A DNA stretch of 64,000 nt from the NCBI GenBank assembly GCA_020631735.1, contig CM036170.1, positions 67,781,737-67,845,736 of the forward strand, read 5' to 3'. Origin of the DNA: Saccharum officinarum. Lineage: Eukaryota; Streptophyta; Magnoliopsida; Poales; Poaceae. Shown in pieces: positions 47,242 through 58,844 of this stretch. Position numbers and translations under genes: made by a program. Within the stretch, counting starts at the first letter, position 1. Each line of letters begins with the position of its first letter. The notes under the pieces are model-generated. The model had not been told where the DNA came from and ran no database searches. It was given only the letters and a program-made list of their open reading frames with translations.

Positions 47242-47572
47242 ATGGAGGACTCGTATCGTGAGTCGATTTGGAGGAAAAAGGGTCGTCCTAGAGAGATGTA
47301 CCCCGACGTGTCTTGCAAGGATGCGCCCGTTCCTCCCGAGGAACCTTTCCCTAACTGTGACTATGGTCATCCGGCGCACGTGAGCCAGTCGAGACATCCA
47401 GATACTGCGGCTCGTTGCTTCTACACATGTTATAGTTGTAACGTAAGTAATTGTGCCCTTTGTTTTTCTTATTGGTTTCTGATATTGTATTCGCGATGAG
47501 ATAATTCGAACTTTTTTGTAGCCGTACTTCCGGTGCTTTTTCTTCCAATGGATCGACGGTCCAGATAAGTTT
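47242..47572 (+). pseudogene. GRF-type zinc-finger gene, interrupted by chromovirus E
   Basis: Exon 1 (47242-47442) codes 67 residues with KKGRPREMYPDVS, CDYGHPAHVSQSRHPDTAAR and CFYTCYSCN. A phase-0 intron (47443-47521, GTAAGT...TTTTTTGTAG) follows. Exon 2 starts 47522 and codes PYFRCFFFQWIDGPDKF before the E LTR starts at 47573. The Cys pattern with FFQWID fits the GRF zinc finger, a nucleic-acid-binding fold. Such genes are highly multiplied in panicoid genomes, often near transposons. The C-terminal part is missing, and it does not appear on the other side of E. Confidence 0.7.
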
Positions 47573-49065
47573 TGTAACAGAACCGACCAAATTATAAGAG
47601 CACAAGTACAAAAACAAGCACCGAAGCGCTCAAATTTTCGAACTTGAGCCCATATAATCCCGGTAGTCAATCGAAATCACGAAGGATTTCAAACCAAACT
47701 GCTTACAACCAGGATCGCATCATTCAACATACAACATCATACGTTACATTTCACAAATAGTGCTGAAATAAGTTTACACAAACGGAGTAGCAATTATTAC
47801 AAACCAAGTTTGAAAGTAGCGGAAGCATAACACACACTAGTTAATTAAATACTGCCAGTCTGGATGATCGACAACCCGCAAAAGCATGAGGAAAGTACAT
47901 AAAGATGATCACGCCCAAGTGATCTAGTCATCATCACCCGCAGGGTGGAGACACGTCTTGCAGAATCCCTGATAAAACATGTCATCTGCAACAGGAGGGA
48001 ATAAACCCTGAGTACTGGAATGTACTCAGCTAGACTTACCCGTCGAAAACCAGAAATAAAGTGACACCAAGGATTATGCAAGGCTTACACAAGGGGCTAG
48101 CTGACATAACATTTTGCATAAAGGCATAAGTAATTTAAACTCTTGTAGCCTGTACTAGCAGTTATTTTTAGCACTTACCTGTCATCTATCTTAGCACCTG
48201 TACTAAACATGCACTTGATTATAATCAAACAACATGATTATTATATCCATAGCAGGTATATCATTATGGCAACATTGTATCATTCCCTTAACCACCAGTT
48301 CATTTAATGAGTTCTACGTTGCCGCTGCTCAAGTCAAGTACTCACTAACCGGGAGCGACGGCGATTCGAATCGAATTCCTATCCAGCTGGAGGGGTATTT
48401 CTAACACTCACCGAGTCACGCCTGGCGAGGGCTGCTCAGGTCATCTTTTGTACAGTTCAGGAATCGCGGGCCCGAATAATGTCGCGTCCCCAAGGGCGAC
48501 ACTCTGCCAGGTGATAGGGACTCTAACCCCCCTTGGTCTCACGCCAATGTCCCCAAGCACATCCTTTCTCTCCTCCAAGATGCAACCTACCATTCGATTC
48601 CCGCCCTGAACCATACTACTCGACTTCGCGGTCGGAACGACTTATCCGGCCAACTAAGTGTTAGACTGCGTTCAACATGACTCAAGGACGTACAGCGAAT
48701 CGGTCCTTAAACGACTCAGACGGGCATAGCTCCACACCCAAGACGTGAAGTGTCTTGCGGCTGTACTATCGAACTCCCGCCCGGTCTCAATTTCATTTTT
48801 AAGCATGGTTCCATCCACGATAGCCATAAAGCCACTCGTGACTCCTTCCTACATCTCGCGGATGACCGGAAATCACCCGACTTCTACCGTACTAAGCAGG
48901 GCTAAGCATTGACACGTGCCTAAACCTAAAATAGGATTAAGTACGATATCTGCACAAGGACAGGTATAATGCAACAAGTGTTTTCATATAACTCCTATAA
49001 CGTAATGCAGTAAACAATTAAAAGTACTCAAGATTAATTTATAAAACAGTAGGTTCAGCATGCAC

Positions 49066-49228
49066 CGGGGCTTGCCTTTCAGAAAGGTTGCAGGCCTGTG
49101 GTCCGGGCACTCAGGAAGGTCTTCAGCGACGTCTCCTTCGCCGACTGGTTCCTCGGGCTCCTGCTGCTCCTGGTTCTCCTCCGGAATTACCGGCTCGAAT
49201 TCGAGGAGAGTTACCCCCTCCGGTACAC
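49066..49228 (-). other. Acidic exon-like segment in the E 3' LTR
   Basis: Behind an acceptor-like GCAATAG the frame codes GVPEGVTLLEFEPVIPEEN, a Glu/Gln-rich stretch and the EDLPECPDHRP core, ending FLKGKPR before a GGTGCATG donor-like site. The same segment is in the 5' LTR and, diverged, in both C LTRs. Confidence 0.5.
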
Positions 49229-51173
49229 CTATTGCATGAATGCACAATAAATACAATGGATGCATAAATGGGTGCAACATGCTCGGAATGAAAGGCATTT
49301 CAGAAATAAAAACAATAATCTAATCAAGTTACTTTATTAGTACGTGCAAACCTCTTCTCCGGTGGAGAAGTACTTACCTAAGCTACTTAACCTAAGATAA
49401 AGTTGCTCATCCTCAGTTAAGGCCCTAACACCTAACAATTACAAAAGTAGCATGTCTTAGGATATCACACCATATTAATCAGCAAAACACCACAGTAAGC
49501 ATTCTGGACAGCAGCTACTTGTTTTTATCACAACAGGAGATTTACAATTCCAAAAGATATGATTTAAGGCAATCTGGAAAGCCTAAGAAATATACTACAA
49601 TTCATTTTCAGACCTCAACTCCAAACTCCTAAGTTTTCCATGTCAAACTTCACAAGTTCCAGAATCTGTCCTCTCCAAAACAGAGAGTAGCAGATTTTGA
49701 ACTGCCACTTTAAACAACAGTAACTCTCAAACTACTAAGACAAATGCTTCCAAATTTTAACACAAGCTAGTTCATCAAGTTTACTCCAACTTTGGTATTT
49801 ACAGGTTGTCCAGCAACCAATTTTATCAAAGCCAAATTTAGAATTACTACTTAGCTGTCCAGAAAACCTAAATTACAAAGGTTGAATATTTATTGATGTG
49901 GCAAACATTCTCTAAAACCAAACTAATGCTACTACAAGTTCACAAATATCACAAAGACACCAGAAAGTAAGGTGTGCCCACCTAGAACATTTATTTAAAC
50001 CCATTTCTTAATTTACTTAAGTAATTAAGTGAAATTTCAAACATATATATAAACTGCTCCTAAAATTCTACAAAAATTACAGGGAACTCTCTGACCCAAA
50101 AAGAGACCACAGTAAAAATTTGAACAAGTTTTATTCACAGAAACTCCCTACACAAAATTCACAAGCTAATAAGGCTGATTTTTGCATAAATAGGAAACCC
50201 TATTGAAAAGTGTCAAACAACAGATTTCATATTTTTCTTAGACAGTCTAGGGTACCAAGACATTCTCCAAAAAGTTATATGAACATTGCACATGTAGAAA
50301 AATTACAAAAATTCATTTAAGTATTTCCTAGAATAACAAGATAGCATTATAACTTGGAAATTAATTAAGCACTGATGCCCAAATTTTTACCAGAGCTAGG
50401 ACTAGCATAGAGTAACCTACCCATCAAATTTTATGATTTATGGAACATTACAGCTCAAGTTATAAATTTAACAAATTTGCATGCATTCCAAAACACATTT
50501 AAAGGATCTATTAAATTCTCCTAAAAATTAAACATCACATTCCAGATTTATATTTTTCTAAAATACTACACATCATGTGGACCCTAATAAAATTTATCTC
50601 ATGATTTTTGGATCATTAAAACCCTAGATCTATATTTTTCCAACTTGTACAAAAATCAGTGACAAAATAATAAAAATAATTTTCGTTTCAGATGAACTGG
50701 GCCGGCCCGGAAAACTCGGCCCACACTCGCGCGCGCGCGGCCCGCTCAGCGCTCCCGCCCGCGCGCGACACTGACAGGCGGGCCCCGCGGTCAGCGACCG
50801 GAGACCGGGGAGGCGGAGACCCGCGAGCTCCGACGAGCTCGAGCTCGCCGGAGAAGGGCTCGCTCGGCCAATCGGACACCGCCTCGTGTTCTCCGTCACC
50901 CGGTGCGTCGATTGGTGCTCGTGGAACGGATGGGGATGGGGTGGAAGGGGCTTGTCACCGCGAGCGGCGGCCGGTGATGTCCGGTGGCGGCGCACCGTCG
51001 CCGGTGAGGATACACGGTGCGGTCTAGGCTCGGTACGAGCTTCACCGAAGCTAGGCGGATCCATTTTGCTAGTAAGGGAGGGTGGAGAGAGACCCGAAGC
51101 ACCCCGACCACGGTGAGGTCCCATGGCGGGCTCCGGCGACCTCTCGGAGGCGGGGAAGAAAGCAATGCGGCTC

Positions 51174-51175
51174 AC
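51174..51175 (-). promoter_or_regulatory. Candidate splice donor in the E LTR
   Basis: The - strand reads CTCAAG followed by GTGAGC. The copy in the 5' LTR, where it could act, is at 62445-62446. Chromovirus C has GAGCTCAG/GTGAGA at an equivalent place. Use as a splice site is inferred. Confidence 0.4.
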
Positions 51176-52394
51176 CTTGAGTCAAATTGCTGGCTTCGGT
51201 GGGTCAGGGAGATGGAGGGTGGTGAGGCGGAGGGATTGGCGAGGTCTAGCGGCCGGTGGTGCGGTGTGGCTCGCGCTTGAGCTCGCCGGAGAAGAGCGGC
51301 AATGGCGGCCCGGTTTTCTCCGCTCTGGAAATGAGAGAGGGAAGGAGGGCGATGGAATGGAGGGGGAAGCGGGTCGTCCTGGTCTTCACGCTGAGCTCGC
51401 AGGCGACGTGGGGCGTCGGCAGAACACGCGCGCCACGCGGCCACCGGGCTCTGCCGAGCGCCACGACGCGGTCGGCCGCGGCCGTCGGTGTCTGAACGTT
51501 CCGTTTCAGAGCTCCAAGGCATCGACTGACAGGACAAGTTCAACACCGATTTTTCCCAAACCAGTTCGAATTAGAAGAAGATGATAATACCAAAATTGTA
51601 GAGCTACATGAGGTCTACAAGTTTGTCAATTGGAGTTTGGGCTGGTTCGGCCTAGATTTGAAACTACAGAGCTCCAAAGTCGTGTACTTGGAAACTGAAA
51701 TGCAGTTTCAGAGATCAATGCCGACTGAAACCCTAACTTCTTGACACCATATCTCCTAAACTATTGAGAACCAGGTGATGGTGATATTGACAATGTTGTA
51801 GAGCTATGTGTGGACAACAACTTTGTCAATTGGCTCAAAGACTGGTTTGGCCTAGTTGGTGAGTTACAAGTTGCTAAAGTGAGGTACAGTGAAACTGAAA
51901 AGTCCAATTTCCAGACTTAGAATTTTTCTAAGTGTTGATTCCCACTCAAGCTGACTTGTGGGCCATTTTTGAGCATGCTCTGGTCATTTTCATGAGATGG
52001 CCATATTAGAACTTTTGTTCCTCATGAAATTCTCTACAACTTTGCTTAAGGGTGCTCTTCCATGCAAGGTCTCTAAATTAGACTTTTTAATTGGTCAAAC
52101 TAGGGCCTTCTAGGGTAAAAGGTGGTCAAACTTTTCTTGGAGGGCAATTTTGTAATTTTGGTCAACATGAACCTTGTTCCAAATGTTACCCTAAGTATAA
52201 CTAAGGTGTTGTAGGTCATGATTGGCTACCTTACCCTTTTGTTACACCAACTATCAAATACTTCATGAAATAAATCAAACAAACCCTAGAATAATTACAT
52301 GTGTTGCATCACATAAAATAACAAACATGAATGATGCATGCTTATGTTTATGCCATGCAAATGCAATGCAATTAAGGACTAAACACTTGAAGTG

Positions 52395-55300
52395 TTACAG
52401 CCCTCCCCCCTTATAAAAATCTCGTCCCGAGATTTGGAAAGCGTACCATTTTTCATAGAATTCTTTATAACCATCCCGCAAATAATCCTCCCGTTCCCAC
52501 GTAGCATCACTCTCACTTCCCTGATTACTCCACATCACTTTGTACCACTTAACCACTTTACTTCTAGTTACTCGTTCCTGAGTATCGATCACTCGGACTG
52601 GCTTTTCTTCATAGGTTAGGTCGGATTCCAGCCTGATATCACCTAAAGGAACTTGTTCCTCAGGAACTCGAAGACACTTTTTAAGCTGAGATACATGGAA
52701 AACGTTGAATATGGCTCTCATCTCAGGAGGCAACTGGATTTTGTACGCAACAGCTCCACTCTTGCCTATGATCTGGAAAGGACCCACGTATCTTGGTGCA
52801 AGTTTCCGCTTAACACCAAAACGTTGGACACTCTTCATTGGAGAAACTTTCAAATAAACGAAGTCTCCAACTTCAAATTCGAGTGGTTTTCTACGACGAT
52901 CCGCATAGCTTTTCTGTCTCGCTTGTGCTGCAGCCATGTGTTTCTGGATGGTACGGACTTGTTCCTCGGCTTCCTGGACAAAATCAATGCCATAATACCT
53001 TCTTTCCCCAGCTTCTACCCAGTTTAGTGGAGTTCGACACTTTCGACCGTACAAAGCTTCGAATGGGGCCATCTTAATACTCTCTTGATAACTGTTATTG
53101 TACGAGAATTCGGCTAAAGGTAACCATTTTTCCCAAGAACCCTTGGATGAAATGACGCATGCTCGCAACAGATCTTCCAAGATTTGGTTAACTCGTTCTG
53201 TCTGTCCCGATGTCTGGGGGTGATAAGCAGAGCTTCTCACTAACTTGGTTCCCAGAAGGTGATGCAAATGCTCCCAAAAGCGAGCAGTGAACTGGGGACC
53301 ACGGTCAGATATGATAGTACGAGGTATCCCATGAAGCCGGACTATCTGATTGAAGTACAACTCAGCATAGTCAGTGGGACGATAGTCCACTCTCACTGGG
53401 ATGAAGTGAGCTGATTTGGTCAAACGATCAACAATTACCCAAATAGAGTTATGATTTTTGACAGTAGGAGGAAGTCCGACAATGAAATCCATACTTATCT
53501 CTTCCCATTTCCAGCCTGGAATGGAAAGTGGCTGAAGTAGCCCAGCTTTCATGTGCACAGCTTTAACTCTGCAACAGGTGTCACATCTAGCAACATATGC
53601 AGCTATCTCTTTCCGCATCTTGGTCCACCAATAAAGTGGCTTCAAATCATAATACATCTTATTGCTGCCAGGATGGATGGACAACTTAGAGGAGTGTGCT
53701 TCAGACATAATATCATTTCGAAGCTCTCGGTCCTTAGGCACAACTAACCTATCCTTGAACCATAGTACACCCTCTTCATCTATCCTGAACTGTGTAGTTT
53801 CTTGCTCTTTCATCTTACGCTTGATGTGGAATATACCAGTGTCAGTCTTTTGGAGCTCAATAATTCTGCTTTTGAGAGTACAACTGACAGTGATGTTGTA
53901 CAAGACTGCTGGATGTAGAAGGCGAGATCGGTGAAAATCAGTTTCAACTAAGGAATGGCAATGAGACTTACGGCTTAAAGCATCCGCAACTACATTTGCC
54001 TTTCCTGGATGATAGTGCACTTGAAGGTTATAATCTTTAATCAACTCGAGCCATCTTCTTTGACGCATATTTAACTCGGGTTGGGTGAAGATGTATTTGA
54101 GGCTTTTATGGTCTGTGTAGATATTGCAGACATTTCCAGCAGATAATGCCGCCATACTTTCAAAGCATGAACAACTGCAGCCAGTTCTAAGTCATGCGTT
54201 GGATAATTCACCTCATGCTTCCGAAGTTGTCGAGAAGTATATGCAATTACTCGGCCTTCCTGCATCAACACACCTCCCAAACCTATGCCTGAGGCATCAC
54301 AATAAACATCAAATGGTTTCTCGATATCCGGTTGTGCCAAAACCGGAGCTGAGGTTAGGAGGGTTCGCAGTTGGTGAAAAGCCGCATCACACTCAGGAGT
54401 CCAGACAAACCTGGTGTCTTTTTGCAGCAACCGAGTCATTGGCTTGGCTATTTTGGAGAAATCCGGGATGAAGCGACGATAATAGCCAGCCAAACCAAGA
54501 AAACTTCGGACCTCGTGAACCGAGATAGGAGCCTTCCAGTTCAGTACTTCCTGTACCTTGGCGGGGTCCACCATAATTCCTCCATCGGACAACACATGCC
54601 CAAGGAAAGGTACTTCTCGAAGCCAGAATTCGCACTTACTGAACTTTGCATATAGTTGATGTTCACGCAGTCTTGTGAGGACTATACGCAGATGTTCAGC
54701 GTGATCCTCCTCATTCACAGAATATACCAGGATGTCATCAATAAATACCACCACAAACTTGTCCAATTCAGGCATAAACACCGAATTCATCAAGTACATG
54801 AAGTGTGCGGGGGCATTTGTCAAGCCGAAAGACATAACAAGATACTCATAAAGACCGTATCTGGTAGAAAAGGCTGTCTTTGGAACATCTTCCGGGCGAT
54901 TTTAATTTGATGGTAGCCCGATCTTAGATCGATCTTGGAGAAAACTTTAGCTTTAGACAACTGATCGAACAAGATGTCGATACGCGGTAGAGGGTACTTA
55001 TTTTTGACAGTGACTGCATTGAGAGGTCTATAATCTACGCACATCCGCAACGACTGATCCTTCTTCTTTACAAAGATAGCAGGACATCCCCACGGCGATG
55101 AACTAGGACGAATCAACCCCTTCTTCAAAAGTTCATTCAATTGCACCTTAAGTTCAGCGAGTTCATTTGGAGGCATCCTATAGGGTCTCCTAGAGATGGG
55201 CGCCGTGCCAGGCAACAACTCAATTTTAAACTCCACATCCCGATCCGGAGGGAGTCCCGGCAAATCATCGGGAAAAACGTCCGGAAACTCATTTACTACT

Positions 55301-55836
55301 GGAATTTCGGCCAACGCCTTTGCTTGCACAGCATGAATTTCCCCCGACAATTCAACCTTTCTGGGAAGTTGTACTAGAAAACCCTTTTGATCTGTAGGAT
55401 CTCTGAGCATAACTACTCGAGCGGATGTGTCAATGAGTACCCCATTCTGACTCATCCAATTCATGCCCAAGATAACATCTATGTCTAAACCAGGTAAAAC
55501 CAATAGGGCAAGCGAATAACTTCGCCCTTCTATCTCAAACTTAAGGTTCCCCACTACTTTGTTTGTGGAAATATTCCCACTTGCAGCACTAATACAATAA
55601 CCCACACCTTCAACAGTATGCAACTTGTGTGCAAATTTAGATGCAAACTTAGGACTGATAAAGGAATGCGAAGCACCTGAATCAAAAAGTACCACTGCGG
55701 GGTGTTGGTCAACTAGAAACTTACCAGCGGTGACCACCTCACCAGATGGAATTTCCTCAATGCTGTTATAATGGGCGTGTCCCTGACGACTACCTTGGTT
55801 GACATTTTTCTTGGGTACGGACAGTTCCTGGACCAA
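52395..55836 (-). pseudogene. Pol of chromovirus E: protease, RT, RNase H, integrase, chromodomain
   Basis: Three overlapping open parts. 55836-54820: protease ([17 protein letters not shown]) and the first half of RT ([25 protein letters not shown]). 54835-54071: RT with [15 protein letters not shown] and catalytic FIDD, then RNase H ([14 protein letters not shown]). 54155-52395, 586 codons open: RNase H end ([10 protein letters not shown]), integrase HHCC finger (CDTCCRVK), D-D-E core ([31 protein letters not shown]), GPF module, and chromodomain-type end ([28 protein letters not shown]). Frame breaks near 54897 and 54135 are each one base short. The chromodomain keeps the central Trp, but two aromatic cage positions seem absent. 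The integrase-chromodomain part would insert the cDNA, probably into heterochromatin. Confidence 0.85.
52400..52414 (-). other. Polypurine tract of chromovirus E
   Basis: The - strand reads TATAAGGGGGGAGGGC directly before the 3' LTR. Confidence 0.85.
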
Positions 55837-56795
55837 TGGCCTGGCTTGTTACAGTTCCAGCAAGGCATGTTGCTAGGAGGAACACTGGAGCTGCTCTGGC
55901 CCGCATTACTCTTTGGCAGAGCCACTGTATATGCCTTACGAAACCCAGTTTTTGCATTGCAGGCTTCTTCTGCGGCGGACGGAACTTTGTATTCTGAGCA
56001 GGTGGGCGAGGGGAAGACCTCGGTGCGCTGAGGCCCTTGACTGAGAAGCACTTGCCTCAAGGGCCTTTTACGGCTCTTAGAGGCAGAATAAATAGTATTG
56101 TTGTTCTCCTGGGTCAAAGCATCGCTGATGAAATCATTGAAAGTAGTACATTTGCTAGTGCCCATTGTTTTCATCAGTTTTGGGCCGAGGCCCTTTTGAA
56201 GCTAGCAATCTTTTTGGCATCGGTATCCACAAACTCCGTGGCATACCTTGCCAGGTTGTTGAAGGACTGCAAGTATTCAGTCAGGCTTTTGTTTCCTTGC
56301 GACAGCCTCATAAACTCTGTGTGCTTGATTGCCATAAGACCGGGAGGGATATAATTTCCTCGGAATGCCGCCTTAAACTGATCCCAAGCAATCGGGACAT
56401 TGGCAGGCAGTGTGGAACGATAGTGGCTCCACCAAATGCCCGCTGGACCATGCAACTGATGAGAAGCATATTCAGTTTTTAAGCTCATCAGTCAGGCGTA
56501 GCAGACGAAACTTTTGTTCAATAGTATTCAACCACTCGTCAGCTTGCAGTGGTTCTTCCGCTTCCTTGAAGAGCGGGGGCTTAGTATCCAGAAAGTCCTT
56601 GAAATCACTGTATTGATTGGGTTCTGGGCCCTGGCGGCCAGGACGAGCCTCCCGGTTAGCCAGCTGGCGCATAGCATCCGCCAACATGCGCTGCCCTTCA
56701 ACCACTGTCTGCATCAACTCGGCCGGAGTGGGTGGCGGAGGGGGTGGCTGTTCCTCATCCTCATTGCCACGACCCCGACGAAGATTGTACGACAT
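55713..56795 (-). pseudogene. Gag of chromovirus E (three frame breaks)
   Basis: The start at 56795 (MSYNLRRGRG) directly follows TTTTGCAG; an ATG at 56828 lies in frame upstream, inside the presumed intron. The order is an acidic/proline-rich start, FKDFLDTKPPLF, ADEWLNTIEQKF, HQLHGPAGIWWSHY, WDQFKAAFRGNY and a CCHC knuckle [14 protein letters not shown]. Breaks: one extra A in an A-run at about 56478, one base missing in a G-run at about 56192, one base missing in a C-run at about 55817. All lie in short homopolymers, so sequencing error is as likely as decay. Confidence 0.8.
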
Positions 56796-57452
56796 CTGCA
56801 AAATGCATAGCCAATGAGCACTGACCATGTGGGAAACTTGTAGATGAATTATTGTAAATATGTCAAACTGACTTCATGAAATAGACTTCTCATAATAATT
56901 AAGGCACAATAATTCACCACAACCGCACAATCCATTCAAGCGCATCATTTGACGAGATCATACTTGGTAATCCAACAAGATGCTCTTTGATGAAGGCTTA
57001 CTCACAGGGAGCACACGGTTACCGGACCGTTTACGTTGCTATCTACGTGATTTTTGACCTTTTGCACGGTACTTGGATTCGATCTCAAGATTTTTAGTTG
57101 ACTGTGAAGGCTACTTCAAACTGACCACAAAGAGACTTCTCAATGAAGAGTTCCATGGTGGATCATGACTAGCCACCTCGATACCTGCGCGTGCCAAGCA
57201 GCACAGCCTTATGTCGCGCGCCATAGGAGGCCCTCGGTCTCGTCGCGGCACCGAAGGGTGCTAATCGTGACACCATCATCGAACGCAACATAATAAGACA
57301 TCAAGTTGTGATCGAAATTAACAGGTTCAAACTACATTCAGGAAACATACGGTTCAACCTTACATCCCAAAGTCAAGTTATTACAAGGCCTCACTCCTTC
57401 ACAGGGAGGGCACAAAAGACGATCCTAACATTATAGGCACGTGATGACTACT

Positions 57453-58067
57453 CTAAGCATCATCCTCCGAGTCAGTGTCAAGGATCTCCCCGCCGTCCTC
57501 ATCACTGACAGGCTCTAACTCCTCGTCTTCTTCTTCTTCTGGCTCTTCCTCTGGTGCTTCTGCAGGTGGGGCATCCTGTGGTCCATCAACCTCCACTTCA
57601 TCATCATCCTCAGCCATGAAGATTCCCGAACCCATGTCCTCATCGACGTTGTTGTTTCGAGGCAGCAGGGGATTAAGCTCGTTATTCAGGCGATGCACTT
57701 CTTCATGAAGATTATCATTGTATTCTTCAGCGTTCTCCAACTGTTGCTCGAGCTCAAACTGGCGAGCTCTCAGAACGTTCTCCTCGTGCCAGGCTTCATC
57801 CCTCTGTTCCATCACACGGACCAACATGCGTTGACAGTTGCGGTTTGCCACTGTCAACCTCTGGACTGCAAGCGTTTCTTGATCACGATCATGAATCACT
57901 TGTTCCAGTTGTTGCCGTGCTGCATCCCTAGCAGCAGTCACCTCTGCCAGCTCTGCCCTCAGCCTTTCCACCTCAGTAGGCTCAGGGCGGGGCTCACGTG
58001 GAGCGAGCTGGTGACGCGGTGCCCTGCCCCCAGTGGACTTACGAGCGGTCCTCTTGGTACGTGCCAT
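57453..58067 (-). CDS. Histone H3 N-tail-mimic / coiled-coil / acidic protein of chromovirus E
   Basis: An intact frame of 204 codons. After Met, residues 1-23 follow the H3 tail: ARTK, then R for Q5, then TARKSTGG, with K14R, K18H, T22P and K23R. K4, K9 and S10 are kept. A short Pro/Glu linker follows, then about 110 residues of heptad-rich coiled coil (VERLRAELAEVTAARDAARQ, EQRDEAWHEEN, EYNDNLHEEVHRLNNEL), then some 60 residues dominated by Glu and Asp (PEEEPEEEEDEELEP). No histone fold, zinc finger or membrane segment is present. An ATG at 58079 is in frame, but I choose 58067 because it directly follows GTTGCTACAG, an acceptor-like site, and yields a tail beginning at Met-Ala-Arg as in real H3. 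The ORF lies between PBS and gag. The C ORF at 13249 is homologous but has an extra middle domain. Function is unknown; the acidic tail recalls histone chaperones. Confidence 0.85.
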   Translation of the reverse strand: MARTKRTARKSTGGRAPRHQLAPREPRPEPTEVERLRAELAEVTAARDAARQQLEQVIHDRDQETLAVQRLTVANRNCQRMLVRVMEQRDEAWHEENVLRARQFELEQQLENAEEYNDNLHEEVHRLNNELNPLLPRNNNVDEDMGSGIFMAEDDDEVEVDGPQDAPPAEAPEEEPEEEEDEELEPVSDEDGGEILDTDSEDDA

Positions 58068-58079
58068 CTGTAGCAACAA

Positions 58080-58830
58080 GATAAGATACGACTTAAAGTG
58101 AGGATCATTTAGGGGATACGAAATTTACTTTAGTCAGGAGTACAGAAATTTTTAAGGAGGGAGTAAATGATATGTATGATATAATTAAACATGATGCATG
58201 CACGTTTCGTACGTCCTCTCACCTTAGTAGAAACCTAGAGTTCTAACGCTAGGCGGTGGCATACATACGTTCTCTCATATAAGCGAAACTATCGGTCTAC
58301 TCGTTACGCTGTTAGTGTACCTGCAGAAAACTTCATTGCAGCCCAACAATTCCCAATATAAGCACACAAGAAAGCAGTAATTTAAATACTTTCCATATAT
58401 ACATCCCCAAATGTATATACTTCAGTATCAAGCTACCCGATATAAAGGTTCCCACAATTAAGTGCTTTTACATAGTTACATGGTTTAAACATGTAAAGAT
58501 GTAAGTCACCACAACTACTCTCCCCTAGACCGCCGGTTGGACGATCATGCTCTCACAACTCACACTTACCAGAGCGTCGAGGTAATTGATCCATACATTA
58601 CCACCCAAGTGGATGGCATCCATACAATATCACGCCGTATGGACGACGAAATAAAAACAAACAAGGCCCCAAGTTAGTCTTTATAATAAGCCACCTAAGA
58701 GTCCTTATTTGGGCTAAGGGATGTGATCACTGGCATACCTAAAAAAATAATTTTTAGTGTTTTAACCCTTTTTCATAATCAAATATTTTTGTTTTTAAAT
58801 ACTCATATGATGTGTTTAATGTTGAATTAT
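58080..58830 (-). other. Leader of chromovirus E
   Basis: About 750 nt between PBS and the H3-mimic ORF without a long frame. The C leader (12474-13248) has nearly the same length and patches of shared sequence, among them the donor site and a GAGAGCATGATCG word. Confidence 0.6.
58559..58569 (-). promoter_or_regulatory. Candidate leader splice donor of chromovirus E
   Basis: The - strand reads GCTCTG then GTAAGTGTGAG, identical over 11 bases to the C leader site at 12723. Splicing to the AG before 58067 removes about 500 nt, to the AG before 56795 about 1770 nt, close to the spacings in C. Confidence 0.55.
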
Positions 58831-58842
58831 GCTCCGGTACCA
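58831..58842 (-). other. tRNA-Met-type primer-binding site of chromovirus E
   Basis: The - strand reads TGGTACCGGAGC, two bases after the 5' LTR end at 58845. Confidence 0.75.
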
Positions 58843-58844
58843 GC

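Larger units (their letters stand above)
47573..52399 (-). repeat. 3' LTR of chromovirus E
   Basis: 4827 bp, almost identical to the other LTR apart from a divergent block (about 51296-51590) and a short stretch around 51680-51730. GC-rich block at about 50690-51490. Confidence 0.85.
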
